Origin: Blastocatellia bacterium
Lineage (GTDB): Bacteria; Acidobacteriota; Blastocatellia; Chloracidobacteriales; Chloracidobacteriaceae
Assembly (NCBI GenBank): GCA_019695185.1
Contig: JAIBAN010000031.1
Coordinates: 1 to 64,000 of the forward strand
Length of the DNA stretch: 64,000 bases
Reading direction: 5' to 3'
The notes below the pieces were generated by a model. The model did not search any database. It saw nothing but the letters and a program-made list of their open reading frames with translations, and was not told the DNA's origin. Shown piece after piece: positions 7,989 through 17,132 of the stretch; within the stretch, counting starts at the first letter, position 1; each line of letters begins with the position of its first letter. Position numbers and translations under genes: made by a program.

Positions 7989-8900
7989 TCAAACCGGTCC
8001 CGACCCAAAAGTTTCCTGCCGGGCAGTTTCGGAAATGGCGACCACCGCCGGATGTTTGAGCTTACGCTCCACCGTAATGGCATAAAAACGTTCCCGGATT
8101 TCCGGAATCCGGTGCAGGATGCGGATTTGGTATTGCCTGAGCACTTCTTTCTCAATGATGCTGGGAATCGCAAAGAGCCCCGCCCCGGCCTGCCCGAACG
8201 TTTTCAGAGTGGCTGAATCTTCAAATTCCCCGACAATTCGTGGTTGAAGCTGCCGGGCAGCAAACCAGTTGTCCAGTGCTCGCCGCAAAACGGTTCCCTC
8301 CATCGGCAATAAAAACGGGGCCTGATTCAACGATTGCGGGAACGGCTCCCGATGTGCCTCAATTAAAGATGGAACCCCCACAAGCGTTACCCCGCATTCC
8401 CCCAATAAATGATGGTAGGCTTTGATTTTGCCCCCCGGAGTCAACGGCGTATCCGATAGCACCAGGTCCAGTTCATGGAGCGCCAGGTCAGCCAGGAGCC
8501 GCTCCTGCCGGTCCTCCCGGCAAATGATGTGTACCGCTTCGGGCAACCGCAAGGCTGGTTCCAATAGCCGATACACCACCAGTTTGGGGACCACATCCAC
8601 CACTCCCACCTGAAACTTGATGGGCCGTCCAACCGGTCGCCCTTTGGTGACCTGTAACAACTCATTGCCCAGTTTGAAAATCTCATCGGCATGGCGATAG
8701 ACCAGTCGGCCAAAATCAGTCAGGACAATTCCACGGCCTGACCGGGTGAACAGTTTCTGCCCCAGCGCCTCCTCCAAAGCCCGAATCTGACCACTCAGGG
8801 TTGGTTGGGCCAAGCGCAACTGCTCGCTTGCCCGAACAATGCTCCCTTCGCGTGCAACCACCCAGAAATACATTAAATGGTGATAGTTAAGCCAATTCAT
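7989..8900 (-). CDS. nhaR: LysR-type regulator of the NhaR group
   Basis: A 303-residue LysR-family DNA-binding protein. The N-terminal winged helix includes NYHHLMYFWVVAREGSIVRA, QPTLSGQIRALEEALGQKLF and RSGRGIVLTDFGRLVYRHAD. The effector domain has the NhaR-like HELDLVLSDTPL, GECGVTLVG and VGEFEDSATLKTFGQAGAG. E. coli NhaR controls a Na+/H+ antiporter and biofilm genes; no antiporter gene lies next to this one, so the target here is unknown. It is transcribed towards the tRNA-Sec gene and is divergent from an unknown gene across a 139-bp AT-rich gap. Confidence 0.87.
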   Translation of the reverse strand: MNWLNYHHLMYFWVVAREGSIVRASEQLRLAQPTLSGQIRALEEALGQKLFTRSGRGIVLTDFGRLVYRHADEIFKLGNELLQVTKGRPVGRPIKFQVGVVDVVPKLVVYRLLEPALRLPEAVHIICREDRQERLLADLALHELDLVLSDTPLTPGGKIKAYHHLLGECGVTLVGVPSLIEAHREPFPQSLNQAPFLLPMEGTVLRRALDNWFAARQLQPRIVGEFEDSATLKTFGQAGAGLFAIPSIIEKEVLRQYQIRILHRIPEIRERFYAITVERKLKHPAVVAISETARQETFGSGPV

Positions 8901-9039
8901 AAAACAGACAATAAATAGATTTTTTCAAACTGTCACGCTCAAATTTCCTTATTGTCGCAGAATCAAAGGCTCGGTATAAGCAAGGGGACGATTTCCCCAC
9001 CACGAAATCAATCAAGCGCAAAGGAGTATCTGGAGCAAA

Positions 9040-9603
9040 ATGAACGAATCACAAGACATATCTCACTCAACTTGTTCTCCGGCCCCGCCTGCGCCTGGGG
9101 TTATCGCCGAGCTGGCCCAACAAACCGGACTGCGGGACTCGGAAACCCTGCACCGGCTGGCAGCACTTGGGTTTACCGGAGAAACCCTGTGTCTGCTCCC
9201 CTTGCTTCCAGTGGTGCAGGTCGCCTGGGCAGCCGAGGGAATGAGCCTCCCGGAACAACGCTACATTTGCCATTTGGCCAGTTCCAAGCGTATTCCCCCT
9301 GACAGCCGCGCGTTTGAAAAACTGCTGACGTGGCTGGCCGTGCCGCCCACAACTGAGTTTTTCAGGGAAGTCATGGCCATTCTGCCGGTTCTGTTCAAAG
9401 TTCACCCTGACAGTCTGCGAAGGCTCAAAATTCATGAACTCATCCGGAACTGCACCCATGTGGCAGCCTTGACGAAGGAAGCCAGCGCCCGGCCCCGGAT
9501 TTATCAAACTGAACAACAGGTGCTGGAACAGATTGCAACTACCTTGCTGGGCAGTCTGGTCCAACCGGTATCCAAAGCGGAGAGCATGATTGCACCGCTT
9601 TGA
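9040..9603 (+). CDS. Protein of unknown function, mostly helical
   Basis: A 187-residue cytoplasmic protein with no signal peptide. The ATG at 9040 has GGAG at 9032-9035. The central part (GETLCLLPLLPVVQVAWAAE, then MSLPEQRYICHLASSKRIPP) is helical and reminds me weakly of TerB-like domains, which would suit its place just upstream of a TerC-family gene. I see no metal or catalytic motif that proves this. It is divergent from the NhaR-type regulator, which may control it. Confidence 0.6.
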   Translation: MNESQDISHSTCSPAPPAPGVIAELAQQTGLRDSETLHRLAALGFTGETLCLLPLLPVVQVAWAAEGMSLPEQRYICHLASSKRIPPDSRAFEKLLTWLAVPPTTEFFREVMAILPVLFKVHPDSLRRLKIHELIRNCTHVAALTKEASARPRIYQTEQQVLEQIATTLLGSLVQPVSKAESMIAPL

Positions 9604-9885
9604 CTTTCTGCCGAAAGGCAGGGCCAGGGAGTTCGAAACCGGTGGTACGTGGTAAAAAAACAAGCGCAACCTCAAGCACGGAAAACCCGGCGGGGGTTCC
9701 GGCTGGAGGGCAGGAAGCTCCCAACTCAGACCAGCTTCAAAATAACAGCGTTGCCACAAACCTGACCGGTTTCGAGTGACCTGGAAACAAACAACCAATC
9801 TGTTTTCCGCATAGATTGGACAATTCAATCAAGTGGTGCCTTCCCACCCCACCTGCTCAACGTCGTCAGGAACCCACAGCACACC

Positions 9886-10917
9886 ATGGATGTTTCATTG
9901 TTTCCCTTTAGCCAATACTGGTGGTTTTATCCCCTCTTCACTGGTTTTGTTCTGTTTTTGCTGGTGTTGGACCTGGGTATTTTCCATCGCACGCCGCATA
10001 AAGTAACCGTGCGGGAAGCTGCCACCTGGAGTGTGGTGTGGGTCAGTCTGGCGCTTTTGTTCAACCTGGGCCTGTATGGATATGCCCGTTGGGTGTTTGC
10101 CTCAAATCCACAACTGACGGCTTTGCCTGGATTTCACCCTGAAGCCGCTGCCCGTCAGGTCGGGATTGAATTTCTGACCGGTTATGTAATTGAGAAATCC
10201 CTTTCCATTGACAACCTGTTTGTGTTTATCGTGATTTTCGGCTTTTTTGCCGTTCCGGAAATTTATCAGCATCGCATCCTGTTTTATGGAATTGTCGGAG
10301 CGCTCTTGTTCCGAACCCTGTTTATTGCCGGAGGAGCCTGGCTCATGCAGTTTCACTGGATGATGTGGCTCTTTGGCGGTTTCTTAATCTTCACCGGAGT
10401 GAAAATGCTGATGGGGGTGGAACATGAAGTCAACCCGGAAAAAAACTGGCTGATTCGGCTCTTTCGCCGCTTGATTCCGGTGACTTCAACGCATGAAGGA
10501 AAACGGTTTTTTGTACGCCGGGCCGGCCGGTTGCACGCCACCCCCTTGTTTGTGACGCTGCTGTTTGTCGAGGCAACCGACATTATTTTCGCAGTTGACT
10601 CGGTGCCGGCCATCTTTGCCGTCACCCGCGAACCGTTGATTGTCTTTACTTCCAATATTTTTGCGATTCTGGGTTTACGGTCCCTGTATTTCCTGCTGGC
10701 GGGCATGGTCGGCAAATTCCACCTGCTCAAATACGGACTGGCAGCCGTGTTGATTTTTGTCGGATTGAAAATGACTTGGCTGAATAACTTTTTTGGCGGC
10801 AAATTTCCTATCGGATTGTCGCTGGCGATTATCGGCACCTTTCTTGCGCTGGCGGTGGCGCTCTCCTGGCTTTTTCCCAAACCGGCAGTGTCAACCGAAT
10901 CAGTTTCCTCCTGCTGA
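9886..10917 (+). CDS. alx: TerC/Alx-family integral membrane protein
   Basis: A 343-residue protein with about nine predicted membrane helices. Family features are LVLDLGIFHR near the N-terminus, the acidic membrane motif EKSLSIDNLFVFIVIFGFF, GGFLIFTGVKMLMG and FVEATDIIFAVDSVPAIFAV with its conserved Asp residues. This family exports manganese or calcium; E. coli Alx is pH- and Mn-responsive through a leader riboswitch. The 282-bp leader here does not show a recognisable yybP-ykoY motif. The exact ion cannot be read from the sequence. Confidence 0.9.
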   Translation: MDVSLFPFSQYWWFYPLFTGFVLFLLVLDLGIFHRTPHKVTVREAATWSVVWVSLALLFNLGLYGYARWVFASNPQLTALPGFHPEAAARQVGIEFLTGYVIEKSLSIDNLFVFIVIFGFFAVPEIYQHRILFYGIVGALLFRTLFIAGGAWLMQFHWMMWLFGGFLIFTGVKMLMGVEHEVNPEKNWLIRLFRRLIPVTSTHEGKRFFVRRAGRLHATPLFVTLLFVEATDIIFAVDSVPAIFAVTREPLIVFTSNIFAILGLRSLYFLLAGMVGKFHLLKYGLAAVLIFVGLKMTWLNNFFGGKFPIGLSLAIIGTFLALAVALSWLFPKPAVSTESVSSC

Positions 10918-11181
10918 GTTTCCTTCTTTTCCGCCCGCCCTGTAACGCGCACCACCTGCGCTGCCCTCTTGTTACATGCGCGTTACGGTTGCTTTCCGGC
11001 TTGCGTCACAGCACAATGTAACCCACAGTTGCGCACTTCATTTGTTACTCTTCATCCTGCAAAAATTCAGTCTGAACCAGCATCCGTTCCTGGGTGGTGC
11101 GCAAGATTGCCGGAGTTTTCCGTTGGAGGCACGGTTCGGTGGGTTTTTGCCACATCATTCCAAATTCAAGGAGCATTTTTT

Positions 11182-12120
11182 ATGTCAAGTCCTAAGGTCA
11201 GTGCCAAAAAGAAGCTCAAAATCGTAGGCGCGCCGATGGACCTCGGTGCCGACCGGCGTGGGGTTGATATGGGCCCTTCGGTCGTGCGGATTGCAGGACT
11301 CAGCGCGAAATTGCGGGCCATGGGATATGAAGTCGAAGACATCGGCAATGTGCCGGTTGACCTGGCCGAAACCCTGGCTGTCACCGACACCGACCGCCAT
11401 CATAAATATCTGGGCCAGGTGGCGAAATCGTCCGAGATTCTGGCCGAGCGGGTCGAAGGTATTCTGCATGATGACGCCCTTCCAATCATTCTGGGAGGTG
11501 ACCATTCGATTGCCGTTGGCAGTGTGGCCGGGATTGCCGCCCACTATCGCAAAAAAAATCAGCGCATCGGAATTATCTGGATTGACGCCCATGCCGACAT
11601 CAATACCCCGGAAACCTCGCCCTCAGGAAACATTCATGGCATGCCCTTAGCCTGCCTGCTGGGCATTGGCCCGAAGGAACTGGTTGAAATCGGCGGGTTT
11701 TCACCGAAAGTCCGCCCGGAAGATTGCGTGGTCATTGGTGCCCGACAGGTGGATGAAGGCGAACGCGAACTGGCCCGAAAATTGGGACTCTGTGTCTATA
11801 CCATGCGTGATATTGACGAAAAAGGCATGAGTCAGGTGATGGATGAAGCGATTTTGCATGCTTCGCGCTACACGGTCGGATTCCATGCCACATTTGATAT
11901 GGATTTTGTGGACCCCGATTATGCTCCCGGCGTGGGAACCCCCGTGCCCGGCGGCGGAACCTATCGGGAAAGCCATCTGGCGATGGAAAAAATGTTTGAT
12001 TCGGGGCGCATGCTTTCGGTGGAAATGGTCGAAATCAACGCCGTGCTTGATTCGTCCAACCGGACCGGCGAACTAGGCGCGGAACTGATTCTTTCCGCCC
12101 TCGGGAAAAAAATTATGTAG
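11182..12120 (+). CDS. rocF: Arginase
   Basis: Manganese enzyme that splits arginine to ornithine and urea. The chosen ATG at 11182 follows AAGGAG with 7-8 bp spacing; the longer open frame upstream has no family similarity. The product is 312 residues, the normal length. Manganese-site motifs are [26 protein letters not shown] and [21 protein letters not shown], with SGNIHGMP contributing substrate contacts and [12 protein letters not shown] near the end. The third motif distinguishes arginase-type members of the ureohydrolase family. It could work downstream of the cyanophycinase/isoaspartyl peptidase locus at 40-42 kb, which would release arginine. Confidence 0.92.
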   Translation: MSSPKVSAKKKLKIVGAPMDLGADRRGVDMGPSVVRIAGLSAKLRAMGYEVEDIGNVPVDLAETLAVTDTDRHHKYLGQVAKSSEILAERVEGILHDDALPIILGGDHSIAVGSVAGIAAHYRKKNQRIGIIWIDAHADINTPETSPSGNIHGMPLACLLGIGPKELVEIGGFSPKVRPEDCVVIGARQVDEGERELARKLGLCVYTMRDIDEKGMSQVMDEAILHASRYTVGFHATFDMDFVDPDYAPGVGTPVPGGGTYRESHLAMEKMFDSGRMLSVEMVEINAVLDSSNRTGELGAELILSALGKKIM

Positions 12121-12148
12121 CCGCTGGCAAACAAGTCCGTTCACAGCA

Positions 12149-12190
12149 AAATGGCTTGGCGAGAATGTTTACATTTCGGCCAAGCCATTT
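12149..12190. terminator. Bidirectional hairpin between arginase and CHAT genes
   Basis: A perfect 12-bp stem (AAATGGCTTGGC at 12149-12160, complement at 12179-12190) closes an 18-base loop between two convergent genes. A-rich and T-rich ends flank the stem on either strand. Confidence 0.7.
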
Positions 12191-12226
12191 GACATGTTGG
12201 TTCAGACCCGACCTGGAGCTTCCCTT

Positions 12227-15200
12227 TCAGCGATATTCTCCCTGCAAAATAAAAGGAGCCCAATAAAACGGCGAACTCCACTTGCCAGATTTCAACAATT
12301 CCAATTGCGCCGCCCGCAAGGCGGCTGCGGGAGGCTGCCCTTCCCTGAGCATTTTGCGGTACAGATTGGTCATCAAAGAGGCCGTGGCAGCATCATTGAC
12401 ACTCCACAGACTAACCACAATCCGCTTGGCCCCGGCGTACATAAAACCCCGCGTCAGTCCCACCAACCCTTCGCCTTTGACTTCCTTGCCGAGTCCGGTT
12501 TCACAGGCTGAAAGCACCACCAGTTCCGCCGGAAGATTGAGATTATATACTTCCATCCCACGCAAAAATCCGTTTTGGGGCTGACCATTCTCATCCATCA
12601 GGGAAAGCACCAAGGCCGACAGTTCAGGACGTTCGCTGTCCAAGAAGCCGTGCGTGGCAAAATGGAGATAGCGGTATTTCCCCAGGTCCGGGTTGATGGC
12701 GGTCGTCCGGCTGGCCGCGAAATCCAAAGCCTTCAGGCTCCGGGAGGGTTCCGTCAATTTGAGGATGACTTCGGCTTCCTGGCGGGTGGCGGGTATCCGT
12801 GGGATGCGAAAACCCAATTTGACCGGCTCATTCCCGGAGGCGCTTTCATCCCGTTCCAGCATCCGCCCCAGCATCATCTCCCCAGTCGCGCCCAGTGGCT
12901 GTGCTTCCGGTTTTGCAGCCGACGGCTGGCCTTCAGCTTTGGCGGACGGCGCTTTCAGCCGTTTATCATCTGCACCGCCAAAAACCGGGTCGGCCAGCAC
13001 CGCCAGCGTTTTTTCCGCCGGGATGCGTCCCGCAGTTTCCTTGCGCAGCACGGCCAGAGCCGATGCCGACGGCAGGCTGACCACATCGTGGTCCACAATC
13101 AGAGGCCTGGGGACTGAGGACTGAGGACTGAGTTGTTCCGGGCTTTGAACTTTGAGCTTTGAACCTTGAACCGGCGGTACCGGAAGTGCGCCGAAAGGGA
13201 TGTACTGAAGTGCCCCGTCCGCCGCCACCAGTAGCCGCTTGCGGCCCAGTTGCCCAGCCACCGGACCCAGAATCATCCGGCTCAGGGCGGCAGCAGACTG
13301 GGGAAAGTCCTTTTCAGCCTGGGTGATGCGGGCTTGGCGCTCCGCCAGGGTTTCCCCTCTGGGGTGTTGATTGCGGGCTGTCAACATGCCATAGACCTGC
13401 CGGGCCGCCTGCTCAATTTCTTTCCGTTGAGGCAAATCGTAGGTGTTGAATGTATCCGCCGTGACGGCGAACAGATGACTGCCCTCATCCCCCAAGGAGT
13501 ATTCCAAAAGCACCGTATCAGAGGCCAACACCTGTTGCTGAATTTCCTCCAAGGTAAGCGGCTGCGGCTGGGTGAGCGCTGCGTAACGAGGGCTGTTGCG
13601 GCGGATGTTGGCTTGCACCTGACGGTAGTCGTCGGTCAGGGCGTCAATTTCCTTCTTGGCGGCGGTTTCCTGTTCCTGGGTGTGTTTGCGGTTGAGGAGT
13701 TTGGTCAAATTCTCCAGTTTGGCGTTCAAACGATCTTTGAGACTGCGTTCCCGGTCCAGGAGTTGCGGGTCCGCCCCTTGGCGAATGTTGATTCGGCTTT
13801 CGTTGAGCAGTTCCAGCAGGCTGCGGGCACGAGCACTTTCACTGACTTGCAGGGCTTGTTTGTCGTATCCGACAGATGGATGTTCCCGGTGCATCCGCAA
13901 CAGCAAGTCAATATAAAACTCATAATAGCTCCGCACGGTGGCGAGGTACGAAGCCCGCAGTTCCTGGTCGGCGACACTGGAGCGAGCCTGTTCCGTCAGT
14001 TTCAAAGCTTCCTCGATCCGGTTTTTGGCTTCACTCAATGAACCCAAATCCATAAGTGTTTTGGCTGTATGGAAAAGTGTAATCGCTTCCGCGAACCGGT
14101 CGCCCACCGCACGTTCAAGCAACAGCGCCTGGGCGTAATAGTCCAACGCTTTTTGCTTTTCGCCCAACTCGTAATTCACTCTGCCGATATTGGTGAGCGT
14201 TATGGCTTCAACCCGCCGGTCGCCCACCGCACGTTCAAGCGGCAACGCCTGAACGAAATATTCCAACGCCTTTTGCTTTTCGCCCAACTCGTAATTCACT
14301 CTGCCAAGGTTGTTGAGCGTTATGGCTTCAAAACGCCGGTCACCCACCGCACGTTCGAGCGGCAACGCCTGGGCGAAATAGTTCAACGCTTTTTGCCTTT
14401 CGCCCAAAGCGAGGTAAACCATGCCGATGTTGTTGAGGATTCCAGCTTCCTTGGCCCGGTCGGCCATGGTTCGTTCAAGCGACAGTGCCTGAGCGTAATA
14501 ATCCAACGCTCTTTGCCTGTCACCCAAAGCGTCGTAAACCAGGCCCATGTTGTTGAGCGTTACGGCTTCCCCGCCCCGGTCACCCACCACACGTTCAAGC
14601 AGCAATGCCTGGGCGAAATAGTCCAACGCTTTCTGCCTTTCGCCCAAAGCCTCGTAAACCAGGCCGATGTTGTTGAGAATTCCAGCTTCCTTGGCCCGGT
14701 CACCCACGGTTCGTTCAAGCGACAGCGCCTGGGCGAAATAGTCCAACGCCTTTTGCTTTTCACCCAAAGCGTCGTAAACGAGGCCCATGTTGTTGAGCGT
14801 TATGGCTTCCCCATCCCGGTCACCCACAGCCTTCCGGAGCGGTAACGCCTGGGCGTAATACTCCAACGCCTTTTGCTTTTCGCCCAAAGCGTCATAAACG
14901 ATGCCGATGTTGGTGAGCGTTATGGCTTCCCCGTCCCGGTCACCCACGGCCTTCCGGAGCGGCAATGCCTGAGCGTAATACTCCAACGCCTTTTGCTTTT
15001 CGTCCAAAGCATTGTAAATAAAGCCGATATTATTGAGCGTCGCAGCTTCCCCGCTCCGGTCACCCACAGCCTTCCGGAGCGGTAACGCCTGGATGTAATG
15101 CTCTAACGCCTTTTGCTTTTCACCCAAAGCTTCGTAGGCCCTGCCGATGTCGTTGAGCGTCCGGCCTTCCCTGCCCCGGTCACCCAAGGCTCGAAAGAGC

Positions 15201-16192
15201 GGCAATGCCTGGGCATAGGACTCCAATGCTTTCTGTTTTTCGCCTAAAGCCTTGTATGCCACACCCATGCTGTTGAGCGTGTTGGCTGCTCCCGCCTGAT
15301 CTCCGACAGCTTTATAAAGCGGCAACGCCTGGGCATAGGATTCCAACGCTTTCTGGTTTTCGCCTAATGCCTTGTATGCCACACCCATGTTGTTGAGGGT
15401 GATGGCTTCCCCTAAACGATCCCCAACTGCTCTCCGAAGCGGCAACGCCTGGATGTGGTATTCCAGCGCTTTCTTGGTTTCACCCAGAGTATCCAAGATA
15501 TACCCGATATTGTTGAGCGTCTCGCCTTCCTTCTGCTTTTCGTCCAAAGCGCGCCAGAGGGGCAGACATTCCTGGTATTTCTCAATGGCCTTCAAATAGT
15601 TTACCCTTGAAGGCTGCACTCGCAGTTGCTCTCCTTCGGTAAAGATTTTGAGTATCGCAATGCGAGTCCGATCCTGTTCTGTGCTGGCCCTGACATCTTT
15701 CACCAAAGCCTCATATTTCCCCGGCTGGGCTTCTTTTTCCAACGAACCAACTTCCAGCCGGTAATTTCCCGCAGCTTCGGCTACCCAGAAGACCGGCTCC
15801 AGCCCTTGCGTTCCGTTGGGGCTGTCCACCTCCAAAAGCTGTTTCCCGTCAAGCCCGAACAACCGTACCACCACGTCAATGCCTTTTTGCTCCACCACGA
15901 CATGCAGATATTGGTTTGCCTGGAGTGTCAGCGTATAGGCATGGCTTTCGCCCCCCTTGAGTTCCCGCTCCACTGATTTCCCAACTTCAAAACCAGGGCC
16001 TTGAGCAGTCGGCGGGGCAACCGCATTTGATGGGTTCCCGCTGTTCTGCACTCGTGCGGATGCCTTGGCTGGAGCAGGCAGAGCCGGAGTCAAACCGCTC
16101 AAAACCAGCAGGAGCAAACATATCGCCTGCATTCGGTGCATTGGGTCGGAAGACCGGGAAAGACCTTGCTTGGCTATAGATTGATTGCACAT
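12227..16192 (-). CDS. Secreted TPR-CHAT caspase-like protease
   Basis: A 1321-residue protein taking the ATG at 16190-16192; a signal-peptide-like segment MQAICLLLLVLSGLTPALP follows. In order: a PPC-like beta domain (GESHAYTLTLQANQYLHVVV), 12 nearly identical 40-residue TPR units of the type ITLNNMGxVYxALGEKQKAL, two degenerate TPRs, a helical linker, and a C-terminal CHAT domain. The catalytic dyad is visible as HFATHGF (H1181) and VLSACETGLG (C1230), so it should be an active cysteine peptidase. The TPR part is a 120-bp DNA repeat (about 14100-15580). Residues around 1008-1028 are encoded by two heptamer arrays inserted in frame. No obvious substrate gene is adjacent. Confidence 0.9.
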   Translation of the reverse strand: MCNQSIAKQGLSRSSDPMHRMQAICLLLLVLSGLTPALPAPAKASARVQNSGNPSNAVAPPTAQGPGFEVGKSVERELKGGESHAYTLTLQANQYLHVVVEQKGIDVVVRLFGLDGKQLLEVDSPNGTQGLEPVFWVAEAAGNYRLEVGSLEKEAQPGKYEALVKDVRASTEQDRTRIAILKIFTEGEQLRVQPSRVNYLKAIEKYQECLPLWRALDEKQKEGETLNNIGYILDTLGETKKALEYHIQALPLRRAVGDRLGEAITLNNMGVAYKALGENQKALESYAQALPLYKAVGDQAGAANTLNSMGVAYKALGEKQKALESYAQALPLFRALGDRGREGRTLNDIGRAYEALGEKQKALEHYIQALPLRKAVGDRSGEAATLNNIGFIYNALDEKQKALEYYAQALPLRKAVGDRDGEAITLTNIGIVYDALGEKQKALEYYAQALPLRKAVGDRDGEAITLNNMGLVYDALGEKQKALDYFAQALSLERTVGDRAKEAGILNNIGLVYEALGERQKALDYFAQALLLERVVGDRGGEAVTLNNMGLVYDALGDRQRALDYYAQALSLERTMADRAKEAGILNNIGMVYLALGERQKALNYFAQALPLERAVGDRRFEAITLNNLGRVNYELGEKQKALEYFVQALPLERAVGDRRVEAITLTNIGRVNYELGEKQKALDYYAQALLLERAVGDRFAEAITLFHTAKTLMDLGSLSEAKNRIEEALKLTEQARSSVADQELRASYLATVRSYYEFYIDLLLRMHREHPSVGYDKQALQVSESARARSLLELLNESRINIRQGADPQLLDRERSLKDRLNAKLENLTKLLNRKHTQEQETAAKKEIDALTDDYRQVQANIRRNSPRYAALTQPQPLTLEEIQQQVLASDTVLLEYSLGDEGSHLFAVTADTFNTYDLPQRKEIEQAARQVYGMLTARNQHPRGETLAERQARITQAEKDFPQSAAALSRMILGPVAGQLGRKRLLVAADGALQYIPFGALPVPPVQGSKLKVQSPEQLSPQSSVPRPLIVDHDVVSLPSASALAVLRKETAGRIPAEKTLAVLADPVFGGADDKRLKAPSAKAEGQPSAAKPEAQPLGATGEMMLGRMLERDESASGNEPVKLGFRIPRIPATRQEAEVILKLTEPSRSLKALDFAASRTTAINPDLGKYRYLHFATHGFLDSERPELSALVLSLMDENGQPQNGFLRGMEVYNLNLPAELVVLSACETGLGKEVKGEGLVGLTRGFMYAGAKRIVVSLWSVNDAATASLMTNLYRKMLREGQPPAAALRAAQLELLKSGKWSSPFYWAPFILQGEYR
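13111..13170. repeat. Heptamer arrays inside the CHAT gene
   Basis: Three exact GGACTGA units (13111-13131), then after 11 bp four CTTTGAA-type units (13143-13170). They lie within the coding region in the linker before the CHAT domain and, read on the minus strand, encode GSKLKVQS and LSPQSSVP, low-complexity residues. The reading frame is kept open. The same GGACTGA unit builds several intergenic elements of this window. Confidence 0.88.
14100..15580 (-). repeat. 120-bp tandem repeat encoding TPR units
   Basis: About twelve copies of a 120-bp unit in phase with the reading frame, each encoding one 40-residue TPR of the CHAT protein. Conservation at the DNA level (for example repeated CGCCCAAAGC and AACGCCTGGGCG blocks every 120 bp) points to recent expansion or homogenisation by recombination. 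Confidence 0.9.
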
Positions 16193-16469
16193 GAGGAACT
16201 CTTCGGTGTTTGGATTCGTGAGGGCAACGTCCATCCGGCTTGGGGCCACTTGCGGCCACCCGCCCGACAGGAAAAAGAGTGAGCAGACACCGACAATTAT
16301 GCAGAAAGTGGTTGACAGGACAAGGAAGCAGGAAAAAACCGACTTCGGACCCTCCGCTGGCTCCGGCTGGCAAGCCGTGGGTTGTCTGTGATTGACTGCC
16401 TGACCACACGATTCTTCAAATTTGACGTTGATACCTTGAAAAGACAGGAAAAAATTTGTGGTACGAACC
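16193..16469. other. Divergent gap before an orphan terminator
   Basis: No protein gene is apparent between the CHAT start and the terminator at 16470. TTGACA occurs at about 16313 but without a convincing -10 partner. A small RNA ending at the 16470 terminator is possible but unproved. Confidence 0.4.
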
Positions 16470-16511
16470 AGCAGCCGGGTGTAGAGTTTCCCGGCTGCTT
16501 TCTCTTTTTCT
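16470..16511 (+). terminator. Intrinsic terminator upstream of the CBS gene
   Basis: A perfect 10-bp stem AGCAGCCGGG (16470-16479) with CCCGGCTGCT (16490-16499) and 10-base loop is followed by TTCTCTTTTTCTC. The pyrimidine tail makes it a plus-strand terminator, yet no plus-strand gene ends before it. It could end a leader or small RNA, or attenuate the CBS gene at 16607. Confidence 0.75.
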
Positions 16512-16606
16512 CATCAAACCCAAACTCCCAATTTCAATGCCACGGACCACCCAAACCGTGGTTGTTTTTCATCACGGAAACACTGTTTTCCGAGAAAGGC
16601 GGGGGA

Positions 16607-17035
16607 ATGAGAACCGTTAAGCACCTTCTGGAAGGGAAATCATCAAACACCTGGACCATCGACCCTTCGGCAACCGTCTTTGAAGCCCTCACCATGATGG
16701 CTCAAAAAGAGGTCGGGGCGTTGTGTGTGACGGAAAACGAAAAACTGGTGGGCATCCTCTCGGAACGCGACTATGCCCGCAAAGTCATTCTCAAAGGAAA
16801 AACGTCACGCGAAACCCTGGTCGGTGAAATCATGACTGGTGATGTCATCACCGTTCGTCCGGAGCAATCCATTGATGAATGTATGACGCTCATGACCGAT
16901 AAACGACTCCGGCACTTGCCGGTGGTCGTGGATGAAAAGCTGGTCGGTATTATTTCCATCGGCGATGTGGTCAAAGATGTTATTTCCGAGCAACAACACC
17001 ACATCAAACAGCTCGAAATGTACATTTCAGCCTGA
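16607..17035 (+). CDS. Tandem CBS-domain protein
   Basis: A 142-residue protein made of two CBS domains, residues about 8-65 and 75-135, which form a pair that usually binds adenine nucleotides or SAM as a regulatory sensor. Typical features are ATVFEALTMMAQKEVGALCV, LVGILSERDYARKVILKGK, DECMTLMTDKRLRHLPVVV and LVGIISIGDVVKDVI. The ATG at 16607 follows a purine-rich AAAGGCGGGGGA; the longer frame upstream crosses the terminator and is not credible. The target protein is unknown. It is convergent with the serine hydrolase. Confidence 0.9.
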   Translation: MRTVKHLLEGKSSNTWTIDPSATVFEALTMMAQKEVGALCVTENEKLVGILSERDYARKVILKGKTSRETLVGEIMTGDVITVRPEQSIDECMTLMTDKRLRHLPVVVDEKLVGIISIGDVVKDVISEQQHHIKQLEMYISA

Positions 17036-17057
17036 TTCTTTCAATCAATCCAAAAAC

Positions 17058-17086
17058 TGTCAGGGAGCTTTTAGTCCTCCCTGACA
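17058..17086. terminator. Hairpin between convergent CBS and serine hydrolase genes
   Basis: A 10-bp perfect stem, TGTCAGGGAG (17058-17067) with CTCCCTGACA (17077-17086), lies in the 97-bp gap between two gene ends. The T-tract is weak, so termination is probable rather than certain. Confidence 0.6.
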
Positions 17087-17132
17087 ACCCAACAGACGCT
17101 GACGCACGACGGTTCCGGCCTGAGATTGCCGC

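Noticed and set aside
9604-9885. yybP-ykoY manganese riboswitch before the TerC/Alx gene
   Set aside because: I looked for its conserved loops by eye and did not find them; a covariance search would decide.
14069-15085. Plus-strand frames across the TPR region
   Set aside because: They are antisense shadows kept open by the 120-bp repeat.
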